Shown here in pieces: positions 43,533 through 53,606 of a stretch of DNA of 60,340 nt (positions are counted from its first letter, which is position 1; the number at the start of each line of letters is the position of its first letter). Source of the stretch: Rhypophila decipiens (taxonomy: Eukaryota > Ascomycota > Sordariomycetes > Sordariales > Naviculisporaceae); NCBI GenBank assembly GCA_033297075.1, contig MU858261.1, positions 1 to 60,340 of the forward strand, given 5' to 3'. The notes beneath the pieces were generated by a model. That model made no database searches. It saw only the letters and a program-made list of their open reading frames with translations, and was not told the DNA's origin. A program made the translations under genes and the position numbers.

Positions 43533-46271
43533 TGTACGAGAATTGTCGATAATAGGTGTCGCTTGAGGCGGAGAGAAAAAGGGGCGACACTACTGACACA
43601 ACGAATACCGGCAAGGCCTCCGATCAATTGAGACTGGCGATGATCCGATGTTTGTTTGTTGTTGTCATGGACCCATACCCAAGAACCCAGGAATGTTGTG
43701 CGCGGCCTGCCACTCTTGCCAGAGTTCTTCACCTGCTTATTTTTTGAACAAAAGATATTGATTCCCAACGGCTGCCGCCAACAATTCTGAAATTTTGTAG
43801 TCGTTCTTGGCGGCGTCTGGTGGCGGTGGGGGCAGTGACGAAAGGGTGGTCTGGAAAGTTGCAGACGGTGTCGAGACTGATCGACCAATGCGAGTGTGTG
43901 TGGGACGTCCGAGTATTCGTTCAGACACGTTTCGCCAGAAAAGAATGAGTGCGATTATCAATGAAGATCAAGTTCTGGAGCCGGAGAGGCAAATCGTATC
44001 GTTCTTGGTCGACGAATAAAGAGGGACAGGGAGGCTGATTCGGTTGTCGAGACGAGTCAAGGGATTCGAGTCAGGTCAGCAATAACGAGAGGAAGGCGTC
44101 GCAGCGAGTGCTTTCTATGCGGGCGATTACTATTATGCTTTAGCAAGTTGGTATGGAGGAAGCGACAGGTTTGCAGACAGAACGAAAAAGAGACCACACG
44201 GGACGTAAACCAAATAAACAGATTGGGACGACATGAAGGGCACAACAACCAAGGCTGGGAGGGGCGTGGGCGGCGGGCTGGTTGGTGGTGAAGTTGCTCC
44301 CGCTGTTCCAGTTCCGGTTTTCAACTGGAGATGGACGCTAGGATTGGAAAGTGGCACAGGGAACAGGGGGCGGTAAGGGAAGGCCCAGACGATGCCCAGC
44401 AGGCCAACCCCGGGGAATTGTCATGCACGTCGATGCTGAGGCCCCAACATCACTGCCTTTTTTGGGGCACTGCGCCCAGCCAGGGCTCACCGGTAGAGTG
44501 GCGAGAAGGAGACCACGAAATTTTCTTGCAGAGGGGCAGCGGTGAAATGGGGATTTTGCGGATTATGCACAAGTGAAAATAAGAATAAAATATGTTTACT
44601 TACAAGTCCGGTGGAAGGCAGGAGCCGCAACTTTGTTCGGAAAACAGAGTTGAGGTTTGTAGGAAGGAAGCTGTCCCGCCGCCCGTCAACAAAAGTTTTT
44701 AGCCAAATGAAGGGTCGCACAAGCATGTAGGAAGCCGGGAAAGAGAGGGAGGACAAGAATTTTTGTGTAATTCAAGATCCCAAAAGAGAATTAATTGGCA
44801 TACCCCGAAATCTCGGTACCAATCATGGCAGGGCAATTCAAAACATTTGACCGTCACAACTGGTTGGAGGGAGTGTGATGAGCGACGCCGACGACAACAA
44901 ACCAACAGTGGACCCTGCAACAAGCAGGGATGATGAAGAATAAGGAACCGTCACCAACGGAGGTGAAAGAGATAGTATTTATGACCTAAAAGGAATTGCC
45001 ATGAGGGTCGTTTCAGTCGTTCCTTTGCCCGGTTCGTGTCACATTGTTTATTATTTCCAACAACAAAGGGGAGAGGGAAAAAAGAACACGAGCCTGAAAA
45101 ATAATCGAAAAGCGACATGGAATCTGATTGGAACGCTGACCTAACCGGGCTGACATGGTGCGCAGTGATCTCATGCTGCCGTTGCGTGCACTGCAAAGCC
45201 CACCCGGACCACCCCCACCAAAGTAACCACCCGCGATTTAGCGGCTTGTGGTGCAGGAGCAGCGGTCCACTTTCCCCAGAAAAGGCTGATGACCGCCCCG
45301 GCCAATTTCGCATTTCACCTTTTTAGGGGATCTGCTCCACTATCGATTTCGATCTCGCTTGTGCTTGAAATTCAAGGTGTGCCGAAAACAAGACGAAAAA
45401 AGCTATTCACAACCGAACGAGCAATATCGATGGTATCAAAGGTCTTCGCGGTCGAAAGGAATCACCAAAGTCTCAGCAACACAATGTCATTCTTGACCAA
45501 AAATAGGGGCTGAAAGAAAGATTACGTACAACGGGAACGCCGAACACAAAGAGAACCCCTGTGCTCGGTACTCGGTACACGTACTGTACGGCCTCACAGC
45601 CAGCCATTCGTACTCGTACGTACCAATCGCAGTCTTTGTTTACCCCTTTCTTACTCTTCGCGAAAATGCTGCAGGCATTTCACGTACTGTATTGGTCCTC
45701 GCAAATGCACTAGTAATACTGTGTCCGCGAAAGTAGAAGAATCTTCCTCCAATCACACCTCGTAGAAATGCTCTCTACACGAACCAACACGGTCTCTCAC
45801 TAAGAACCTCGAAAGCGGAATTTCTAGTCTCACCAGCCAGTCACTGTGCTGAGACGAGGGCTGAGTTCTCGCCTCCTATTGATGTAACCTATGAGAGTAC
45901 AGAGAACCAGTCAGCCGCATATTAATGTCCCGATTGGACGATGATATCTGACTTGTCTGACTGACTTTGAAGAATTCGGTGAAAGGATTTGGCCCCGTAG
46001 GTATAAGCGTAACTGAAGGAGTAAAATTACGTATTCAAGAGAATCCTAAAGGGTGTATACAAGAAGTTAAATTCAAGGCATGTCGTAATTGTTTCGAAGG
46101 CCTCTATCATATTATGAAGGGCCTCGTTGTATTATTTTCACACGCCATCTTTTGAAGCAGTTGTCGTGATGAGTGTCATCACCGACGGCTCGTCGAAAGC
46201 TGCCTCTCTTCCGTCTGTTTGAAGCTCTTATCTCATGTCCCATAAGTGCCTGGGTAAGGTAAGGTAGTTAT
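43533..46271. other. Intergenic region without recognised gene
   Basis: About 2.7 kb. The left part must contain the F-box/WD40 promoter. Around 45560-45640 the sequence is rich in short GTAC/TACGTAC palindromes (CTCGGTACTCGGTACACG and neighbours). Short open frames on both strands lack recognisable domains. Confidence 0.45.
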
Positions 46272-48463
46272 TCATCTCCGTCCTTCTAACTCCTCCATAA
46301 GTCTCTTAAACTGTAAATACTCGGCACTAACCGGATCCTTCTTAACACTCACATCAACAATGACACAATCCTCAGTCTCCCCATATAACCCAGAAACCCT
46401 CTTAATCTCCTCAAACACATCCTCAATAGGTGTAACAAACGATAGCCCGTCATCCGTACACTGCGGCCGAATCGAAGCAAACAATAATCCCAATAAAAGT
46501 CCAATCCAATCCCAAACAACAGCCCCACGATCGCCGTTTAGTCCAAACGGTGCGCTATTATGATAGCTTGGTACCGACTGCTTCAACCCAATGATGGTAT
46601 ATTCCGACGAAAAGCGCTGCCCCTCAAGATACGCATCCTCGGCGATCCTCACAGTGGATTTGATCCCACCTGTGAGATGGCCTATCGTCTCAGCAGTCGA
46701 AGCTCCCATCTTTAAAAGTGTATCCCCGGCAACCATGTGATGTATGGACTTTCCCTCGGGTTGGTCGGATAAAGGGAGTCCGTCCGCCGCGGACAATATT
46801 CGATGAAACCCATATTTCGAAAACAACACGTTGTAAGTCAGGTTGTTTTGAACTACTGATTGTCTGTTTTTCCCAGCAGATTTGAGCTTGTTCGGACCAA
46901 TTCTCTGCATCTCGGCGTCGTTCGAGGGGAGAACAAGTGCAAAGTCGAGACGTCCGTTGGTTCTTGTTCTGGATGAAAATCCAGAGCCGAGGTATAGCTC
47001 GCCGAGGATGTGTTTCCCGCCGGCGACAAAGTCTTCACTTTCTGTCTTCATCTTCTGGCACATCGGTTTTACATGCCCGGGGACTCGATCATCCTTCAAG
47101 TTTAATGTGTCTGTCAGCATAGAAAGATTCAACTCGTGGTATGCACGAGGTGGGTGCTCCATCTTGGCGTATGTTTTGCCACTTTGGTGGGAGAACCCGA
47201 ACTCATCTGCCCTCTGGAGCTCCGAGTCCGGGAGCGGCTTGGTAGCGGGTGTGCTTCGGACTATGGCCTTGTTGTCGAATGTCCTCTTGGCCTGATCTTG
47301 GATTGCAAAGCCGTCGATTGCAGGCCGTACGATATGATAGTTTGTAAGACTCACTACTTTAGTCTCCCGGATCCTGGTCTGTGTTTGCTCGACGGTAATC
47401 TCTAGCCAGCACCCCATCGTGCCAAAACTAGGGGGGCACACATCTTTGCCATCCGTTGGTCGAGTCAGGTGTTTAGCGGCACCAATTCCAGCTCCTGGAG
47501 ACAAGTGCGGCGAGAAAGAGTCGTTCCAATTACGATTATACTCGTATCTCATTTGCCCTTCCTCCGCAGGGACCAGCTCATCCACAGGGCACGAGCCAAA
47601 TGGCTGATGGTTCACCTCATTGTGTTCCAAGTGAAGTCGGAGGCCGAGGCCTAGCTCGTCAAGATACCCCTGGATCTCTTTCTGCGCAGGAGGCCAGTTG
47701 AGTTCCGGGGACTTGTAACTCACCGAGACATATACTGTCTTGGTGCTGCTGCGGCTGCATCTGTTGGTTCCAAGCTTGAAAAGGGCGATAGTGTTGATGT
47801 ATGGGCCGATCTCCGGGTACTTTTCTGCGATATCGGCGACATGACCCTGAATGATGGGCCAGGCTTGCTCGATTTGGGGGTAATGCTCGTCGTCCTTGTC
47901 CAAAGGGCGGCAATACTTTGCTGCTGTAACCTCCTCCCAGATCATCTCAACTGCGATGTCCAGGTTGTTTGCCTTGGGTGCTTCGGACATGAGCTTGTCG
48001 GTCTGTTTTTTTATCTCCTCTACAGCCATGGACCACTGGGACCGTCGTTTGGCAGTCCGCTTTTCCTTCACGAACACCACGATCGTTGGGTGTACGTCGT
48101 TATAATCGTTTGGAGAAGCTGTGTCAAAACAATTAGAACCCTCGCTACTCAAGGGGCTGAAATAACGCACTTACCACGAAGTCTGAAAAGGGCATAAGCG
48201 GATTTCTTGTTACACCCCAGTATCTTCATTGCAAGCCGTTGTCCCATTTTCTCAAGGCCATCGGTAAATAACTTCTGCGCGAGGTCCACTTTAAATTGAC
48301 ATTCATCAAGCCTGAACCAAATGACAGGCAGTGGCCGGTACTTGGTCATGGTTCGATGGCGGTAATGGAAGATTTCAAAGGGTCCGAGAACACTTGTGCA
48401 AGCGACTACCGAGTCCGAAGAATCCGGGGCATGGGAGGAGCTCCCGCTGGCTGGAGCAACCAT
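46272..48463 (-). CDS. Uncharacterised module fused to an inactive-looking trypsin-like domain
   Basis: Exons 48463-48175 and 48118-46272, with a 56-base intron, give 711 residues. Residues about 100-280 carry the module also found alone at 38755-39159 (INTIALFKLGTN, KTVYVSVSYKSPE, YLDELGLGLRLHLEHNE). The second half fits a chymotrypsin/HtrA-like fold: GTMGCWLEI, the His motif LTNYHIV near residue 356 (compare LTNAHVV of HtrA) and the Asp motif RLDFALVLP near 489. The expected GDSG motif appears as NGDRGAVVWDW near 625, so the catalytic Ser is Arg. CGT differs by one base from the Ser codon AGT. It therefore looks like a pseudo-protease, or one recently inactivated. Trypsin-like domains occur as effectors in fungal recognition proteins, and this gene could belong to such a system. 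The frame is intact. Confidence 0.75.
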
Positions 48464-49208
48464 GTCTGAGAATCGTGATGCGGTGAGAGCGTAATCGGAT
48501 AGGACGTAGATATTTTGGAAGATGGTTGAGAACAAGCGCGGAGAGGGAAGCCGAGTGACGTGTAAATATCCAGGGGAAAAGAAATAAGGTTCCGGGGTTG
48601 ACTCACCGGTGTACCTGCCCGAACTTTCTGAACAAGATCCATCCCCACAAGTGACAAACCAAGCACAGCTCACAAAATCGAATCCAGAACCAGGAACTCT
48701 TTCTATCTGTTTAAGTGTCAATAGTGTGTTATGCGTAACAAGATTACAATGTTTCATCAACATTGGTTATGTGTGACTGTAGTAGGTACTCAGATAGCTT
48801 CTAAAGTCTAAGGGAGCCTTGACAAAAGATAAAATAGACGACTAAGGGAAGCTTGAGATACAGTCTGGATGGATTTAGCTTGACGAGGTCGTCCTTAAAC
48901 CCTCGGTTGTTGTTCAACGCCCTCTGCTAATCCGTCATATGCCTTATGGGAATCTCTTGTACGGCTTGAAAAAAAGGATTATATGCCCTGAGTGGATATC
49001 CTACATGCCTCTGCTGAATCTCTTATATACCTAGGACAAATCCGTTGTATACCCTTGGAGAGTCTCTTTTATGCCCCAAATCAATCGCGTGTATGCGTGT
49101 ATGCGTGCAATGGTCCTAAATAATTCCTTTAAAAGACTAGCATAACGTGGATATTTGCACTTCCAAAAGCCGTTTCCACCAACCGTATTATAACAAGTCT
49201 AGCCACAC
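48464..49208. other. Intergenic region with a degenerate minisatellite
   Basis: About 745 bases. The left part carries the promoter of the gene ending at 46272, and the right part the 3' side of the helicase gene. The middle holds the degenerate repeat array at 48929-49095. Confidence 0.5.
48929..49095. repeat. Degenerate tandem repeat, about 21-23 bp period
   Basis: About seven or eight diverged units follow each other, with a core like AATCyCnTnTATGCC followed by a short spacer: AATCCGTCATATGCC, AATCTCTTGTACGGC, GGATTATATGCC, ATATCCTACATGCC, AATCTCTTATATACC, AATCCGTTGTATACC, AGTCTCTTTTATGCC. The variation is high, so this is an old array. Confidence 0.55.
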
Positions 49209-51824
49209 TTAGATACCAAAATAATTCCGCAAGAACTCTCTCACTTCTTTATTCCCACCCAAACCCACCTTGAGGCCCTCGCGGCTTCCTCGCAATGTCA
49301 ACCCCTTTAGAGACGTTGCTCTCGACAGCGCCACGTAGACCTGCCCCTCCTCAAACGCCCTCGACAGATCTACAATCACGCGGTCAAGGGTCATGCCCTG
49401 GGCCTTGTGGATAGTAAGGGCCCACGCCGGGGCAAGGGGCACCTGGGTTCGGCTCAGGAGGGAGTAAGCGCGATTGATGGGCTCCCCACGTTCGCTGACC
49501 TGACAGTCCGGATAAATGACGCACTTCGGCGTCGTCTTGCGCAGCCAGCGAATGACGGGGAACATGAGGTTGGCGGCCACCTGCTCCTCGACATTCCGCC
49601 AGCCCGCATTCCTCGCCTTGCTGATTCTGTTATGCCTCCGCCGAAGCCTGTCTTCCTCTTGCTTGCAAAATATCCGTATGTGCTCTTCGCGACGTTCGGC
49701 GTGCTCCCCCATTAAAGCGGGGGGGCCGTTGGGTTGGGCAGCTTCGCTGTTACTTCGCTTGGGCAGCTTCGCAGGGTCATAAGGCTCAAATCCGCAAATC
49801 ATTCCTTGGCTACCGTTGCAAAGACCGGCGGCAACATCGAGGTTAGCAAGCAGCACCACTGGCATTCCTATCTTGAGGGTCAAAGTTTCTGGGTAACGAT
49901 GCTCGTTCAGAGCGTTGAGGGATTCCCAGCCATCCGAGTCCACTGGGTTTTTGTCCCCATCCTTTTGGCACGATCGGTCGTCGTTCCACCAGAAATCGTC
50001 AAAGGATTTGTATTCGTGCGGGTCAGTCTTGAGGGCTCTGAAGCATTGATCATTCTTGTTGTCAACTTCTTTGCGAGTCGAAAAAAGCGTGATGGCGTTC
50101 GTCGATACGGATTCATGGACCATCAGCCGGTCTGTCTCTCCCTCGGACAGGGCCTCACCAATTCGGCACTTTTGCAGCATCGAGATGAGCTCGGGATCGT
50201 GCTGTCGGTGGATTCCATTTAGGTGAATGTGCTCAAAGTTGCACTCTTTCCAGGCTTCGCTGCAAAAGGCCCATTTCTGGGATTCGAGAAAGGTCGGACA
50301 CTGTGGACATTGGTACATCAGCTCACCAGCCGTGTTGTCGCGCCCTCGTACCAACTCCTGGCCACACACAATGCAGCAAGGAGAAAATTCAACAAAGCTG
50401 TCAGGGCATGTTGGACATCTGAACGTTGGCTTCGGCCTGAAGTCATTGGTTTTGGTGTCGCCTCCTCTTTGCATTTCGTCACCACAGTCCTCGCACCAGG
50501 GGGGAGATTCGACGTGAAAGGGATCACGGAGACGGGGGCAATCCTTGATGTTTGCGCAATAATACGTCGTCTCCTCCCCATTGTGACCCTGTTGCATCTT
50601 GTTGCCACAATCGAGACAAAATTCAAATGGTTTGACGGGCGGTAGTTGACAGAAATCGCCCGTCACAATCACCTGCAAACCGCCAAAGGCTCGGTTTGGA
50701 TCTCGCCGGGCCAACTTGACCAATCTGTTGAGCCTGTCGAAATTGTTGCTCTCAACCATACTGACCTCGTCAATGATGATAACATCGACCTTTTCCGTTC
50801 TTTTTCGAAGCTTCTTTTGGGTCGTAGATGCCATCGACGAGAAGTGTTTCTGAATTGACATCTTGAGTCTGTCGGGGCCCAATCCTGCGAATCTCCACCA
50901 AGTCTCGCCGCCGATGGCCAAGGCGGCTATGCCGGTAGGGGCCATAACCTTGACATGCTTGCCCATGTCTCTGAGCTGCCGCTTGATGGCGTGTAGGACA
51001 GTTGATTTGCCGCATCCTGCGGAGCCAGTGTAGAAAATGTTGTGGCCTTTCGCAGCCAAGTCGACAACTTTTTGCTGCTCCTCGGAAAGGCGTAGTTGTG
51101 GGTCCCTCCGTGCCCCGGCAGAAGGGTTCGAAATCGTCTGCGGTGCGACGCCAGCTTCTGCAGCATCAGCTGGTGCGAAGGAAGGGCCGTCTTCTGACTC
51201 TGAGACTGGGCTCGAGAGCGGAATGTAATCCAGCTCATGTAGTTGTTCCATGACCTCGCCGTCTACCACGGCCGTTGTCGCAAGTGTTGAATGTATCTGT
51301 GCCATTGGCTCGCAATCTGTCACGGTGGTTGTGAGGCGGGGCAAAACCGGCGGCTGTTGAGCAAGCGTAGGTGCTCCTGCCTGTTGATCCTGTTGATCCT
51401 CGTCGTCATCGCTGCTGATGCAGATAATTTCGGGCGGCCATTTGGGTGTCGGTTCGCACTTTGGCTTCTTTGCGCCGGGTGACGATGAGGCGGTCGTCTT
51501 TCGTCCCTTCCTCTTGGTTCCCCTCGATTGGGAAGCGCTCGGCCCAGGATTCGGATTCGGTGGTGGTGGAGCTCGGTAAGCAATCTTGTTTGCGATGGCG
51601 GCAGCTTCTTTTCGGTCAGCGTGGGGCGACACTCGCAGGAAGCCTTTTATGCTGGATTGACCAGCAGAACTGACTGGATTTGGTGTTCTGCCCATTTTTG
51701 CTTTAAGGTTTGTCGGTGGGGTGGGAGGCGCGTAGTCCGTCGGTACTACCTGGCGAAAGAAGTCACGAGCGAGGAAGGAAGAATTGGGTTCCGAGAATTC
51801 GAAGTCGCGTCGAACGTGCAGCAT
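49209..51824 (-). CDS. PIF1-family DNA helicase with internal zinc-ribbon repeats
   Basis: A single-exon gene of 871 residues from the ATG at 51824; the ATG at 51695 (828 residues, starting MGRTPNPVSSAGQSSIKGFL) is equally plausible. Helicase motifs of PIF1-type superfamily 1B are clear: LSEEQQKVVDLA, Walker A GSAGCGKST near 280, Walker B VIIIDEVSMVE, GDFCQLPPV near 391, IGMPVVLLANLD with LCNGSQG, PAWALTIHKAQGMTLD and GQVYVALSRATS. Directly after GDFCQLPPV, about 120 residues are inserted, with three copies of a C-x2-CGxxM/L ... C-x2-C type motif (CLDCGNKM, CEDCGDEM with CPTC, CIVCGQEL with CPQC). The N-terminus is disordered and basic with a QSSIKGFL motif like a PCNA-interaction box. PIF1 helicases unwind G-quadruplexes and act in telomere, replication and mitochondrial DNA maintenance; this one looks like a specialised paralog. 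Confidence 0.92.
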   Translation of the reverse strand: MLHVRRDFEFSEPNSSFLARDFFRQVVPTDYAPPTPPTNLKAKMGRTPNPVSSAGQSSIKGFLRVSPHADRKEAAAIANKIAYRAPPPPNPNPGPSASQSRGTKRKGRKTTASSSPGAKKPKCEPTPKWPPEIICISSDDDEDQQDQQAGAPTLAQQPPVLPRLTTTVTDCEPMAQIHSTLATTAVVDGEVMEQLHELDYIPLSSPVSESEDGPSFAPADAAEAGVAPQTISNPSAGARRDPQLRLSEEQQKVVDLAAKGHNIFYTGSAGCGKSTVLHAIKRQLRDMGKHVKVMAPTGIAALAIGGETWWRFAGLGPDRLKMSIQKHFSSMASTTQKKLRKRTEKVDVIIIDEVSMVESNNFDRLNRLVKLARRDPNRAFGGLQVIVTGDFCQLPPVKPFEFCLDCGNKMQQGHNGEETTYYCANIKDCPRLRDPFHVESPPWCEDCGDEMQRGGDTKTNDFRPKPTFRCPTCPDSFVEFSPCCIVCGQELVRGRDNTAGELMYQCPQCPTFLESQKWAFCSEAWKECNFEHIHLNGIHRQHDPELISMLQKCRIGEALSEGETDRLMVHESVSTNAITLFSTRKEVDNKNDQCFRALKTDPHEYKSFDDFWWNDDRSCQKDGDKNPVDSDGWESLNALNEHRYPETLTLKIGMPVVLLANLDVAAGLCNGSQGMICGFEPYDPAKLPKRSNSEAAQPNGPPALMGEHAERREEHIRIFCKQEEDRLRRRHNRISKARNAGWRNVEEQVAANLMFPVIRWLRKTTPKCVIYPDCQVSERGEPINRAYSLLSRTQVPLAPAWALTIHKAQGMTLDRVIVDLSRAFEEGQVYVALSRATSLKGLTLRGSREGLKVGLGGNKEVREFLRNYFGI

Positions 51825-52622
51825 GCTGTGCCGGGCACTTGGCAGCGGTCCCGAAACTCTAATTTAGTGAGCTGAACAGGCAGGGGTCTGGGGAGAGAGT
51901 GAAAAGATCACAGAAGACCTTGAAAAAGGGACATATCAAGTGGAAGGCTCTTTTGATCGCTTCATACGCCATATATCCTTCCCTTAAATACGTCTTTAGG
52001 AACCTCCTTACATGTTCAAGTTATTTCTCAAACGCTTGTTGCCGGTCACCATTTCAGACGCGTCACACTCGTGACCCCTCAGTTCTGGCCATTGAGGTTC
52101 TCAATTCCCTGACGCAGACCCACTTCTATGTTATCGGCTGGCCGCCAACGGCCGAGAAAAACTCTCCGAGTCCGAGTTCCGTCCCCGGTTCTCGGCCCCA
52201 CCCGGCCGGATTGAACTGGGCCAAGTCCGGACGTCTGAGTTGTCTGTCAGACCCATTCCTTCCTCTTAACCAAACCCCTTCTTGGAGGCCAATCAAGATT
52301 CTCTTCTACACGTATATTGGCCCCCCTTCGCATTAATTGTCGTGGCCGTTTAACATATTTTCCCGTCATATTCTCCAACCCCGTTGTCTCGTCGATTTGT
52401 CCTCCGACATGGAACGCAGTTCGCGCCAAAATCATTCCCTCGTCACTCTGGTCATAACAAGTTCGAATGACAAGCTCGTTACCAAACTCAAAACGAACAG
52501 CCTCATCGATATTTACATTTTAGATGCAATATATACATTCAATGCCATGATACCTATTCAGCTCTGCCTCCACACACCAACCACAATGCAAATGCCAACA
52601 AAAAGAATCAGTCACCTCCTCC
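51825..52622. other. Intergenic region without recognised gene
   Basis: About 800 bases between the helicase start and the 3' end of the AA9 gene, both on the minus strand. It should contain the helicase promoter. No element was recognised. Confidence 0.5.
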
Positions 52623-53606
52623 TCAAGCAGCCGTCTTCTCAACCGGAAAAGGAACTGTCCTCGTCCCCTCAACCCTAACCGGCGTCCCCGTAGTCAACGG
52701 CTCACTCACCTTTTTCTGGCTCTTTACCGGCACCGGTTCCGCCCACCCCGCCACCGTCGGCCCGGGAATCTCATACCCCGTCAACGTCCGATAAATATCA
52801 AGACTAACACCAGGATCATCACTCTTGTACAACTTTGTAGCCTTGACCCCTTCCCCGGGGGCCAGCACAACAGCCGGCCCCGTCATAACAGGCGCCAACG
52901 TCGTCCTCGTCAATACCGGTCCTCTCCCTCCATTCGCAACCACGTTAACCACCTTCCCCGCCGGCGGCTCAACAAACAGATTCACACAATTCGGGTAATT
53001 TTGCGCTCCATCCTTTTTATTCGCATAGTGCAGGGCGATGATCTCGTGTCGTAGGACGTACGGTCCTGGCGCAAGGTTATGCGGGATTCCGACTAGCCAC
53101 GAGTTATTACTCGCTATCAAGTGATCAGACGCCCACTTCCCAGGAACCCCGCCCGTTTCGTTCAAAAACCCGGGAGAAGAGTTGTCGATTTTTGTCCAGG
53201 TCAAAGCCGTTTTGTCGACGCTCGCACAGCCATCGGTGGTGTTGAGACCGGTGCAGGACGCGAGATAAGACATTACCGGTCCGCGATGCGAGACAGGCCA
53301 TCCGTTCCATTGGATATGAATCTTGTCGCCCGCTTTGACGGGGGCGTGGGCTTGAGCGGGTGAGCTATCGCGGTGGCAGATTATGTCGGGGTGGGTGTAA
53401 TTTGACGGTGGAACGAAACCGTCGTCTTGGGCCGTGTTGGGCCACACTACTGCGTTTGGGAGATTTGTGGTTCGGCCTGGGGAGGGATCGTACCCGTTGT
53501 AGTGGATGTTGTTTATTATGAGGTAGGCGATGTGCGAGTGCGCGGATACGACTGGCAGTAGGGAGTGGAGGAAGAGGAGAGAGGGTGCCAAGGTAGGGAG
53601 ATGCAT
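52623..53606 (-). CDS. AA9 lytic polysaccharide monooxygenase, secreted
   Basis: The ATG at 53606 gives 327 residues with a 22-residue signal peptide ending VVSA; an in-frame ATG 18 bases upstream is less likely. Cleavage exposes His23 in HSHIAYLIINN, the N-terminal ligand of the copper histidine brace. The second ligand lies in WPVSHRGPVMSYLASC, and the axial tyrosine in AQNYPNCVNLFV; YVLRHEIIALHYA is the usual conserved strand between them. These enzymes oxidatively cleave crystalline cellulose and related glucans outside the cell, using reductant and hydrogen peroxide or oxygen. There is no CBM1; instead a Pro/Thr/Val-rich C-terminal tail of about 100 residues follows. No intron is needed. 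A TATATAG-like box on the minus strand at about 53829-53836 could be the promoter. Confidence 0.92.
   Translation of the reverse strand: MHLPTLAPSLLFLHSLLPVVSAHSHIAYLIINNIHYNGYDPSPGRTTNLPNAVVWPNTAQDDGFVPPSNYTHPDIICHRDSSPAQAHAPVKAGDKIHIQWNGWPVSHRGPVMSYLASCTGLNTTDGCASVDKTALTWTKIDNSSPGFLNETGGVPGKWASDHLIASNNSWLVGIPHNLAPGPYVLRHEIIALHYANKKDGAQNYPNCVNLFVEPPAGKVVNVVANGGRGPVLTRTTLAPVMTGPAVVLAPGEGVKATKLYKSDDPGVSLDIYRTLTGYEIPGPTVAGWAEPVPVKSQKKVSEPLTTGTPVRVEGTRTVPFPVEKTAA

Noticed and set aside
45560..45640. GTAC/TACGTAC palindromes as a regulatory operator
   Set aside because: The palindromes are very short and scattered, with no regular spacing and no adjacent start codon.
45967..46155. A 62-codon frame before the pseudo-protease 3' end
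   Set aside because: No start context, domain or neighbouring promoter supports it.
48929..49095. CRISPR-like repeat/spacer pattern
   Set aside because: Units are adjacent and diverged without unique spacers, and the organism is eukaryotic.
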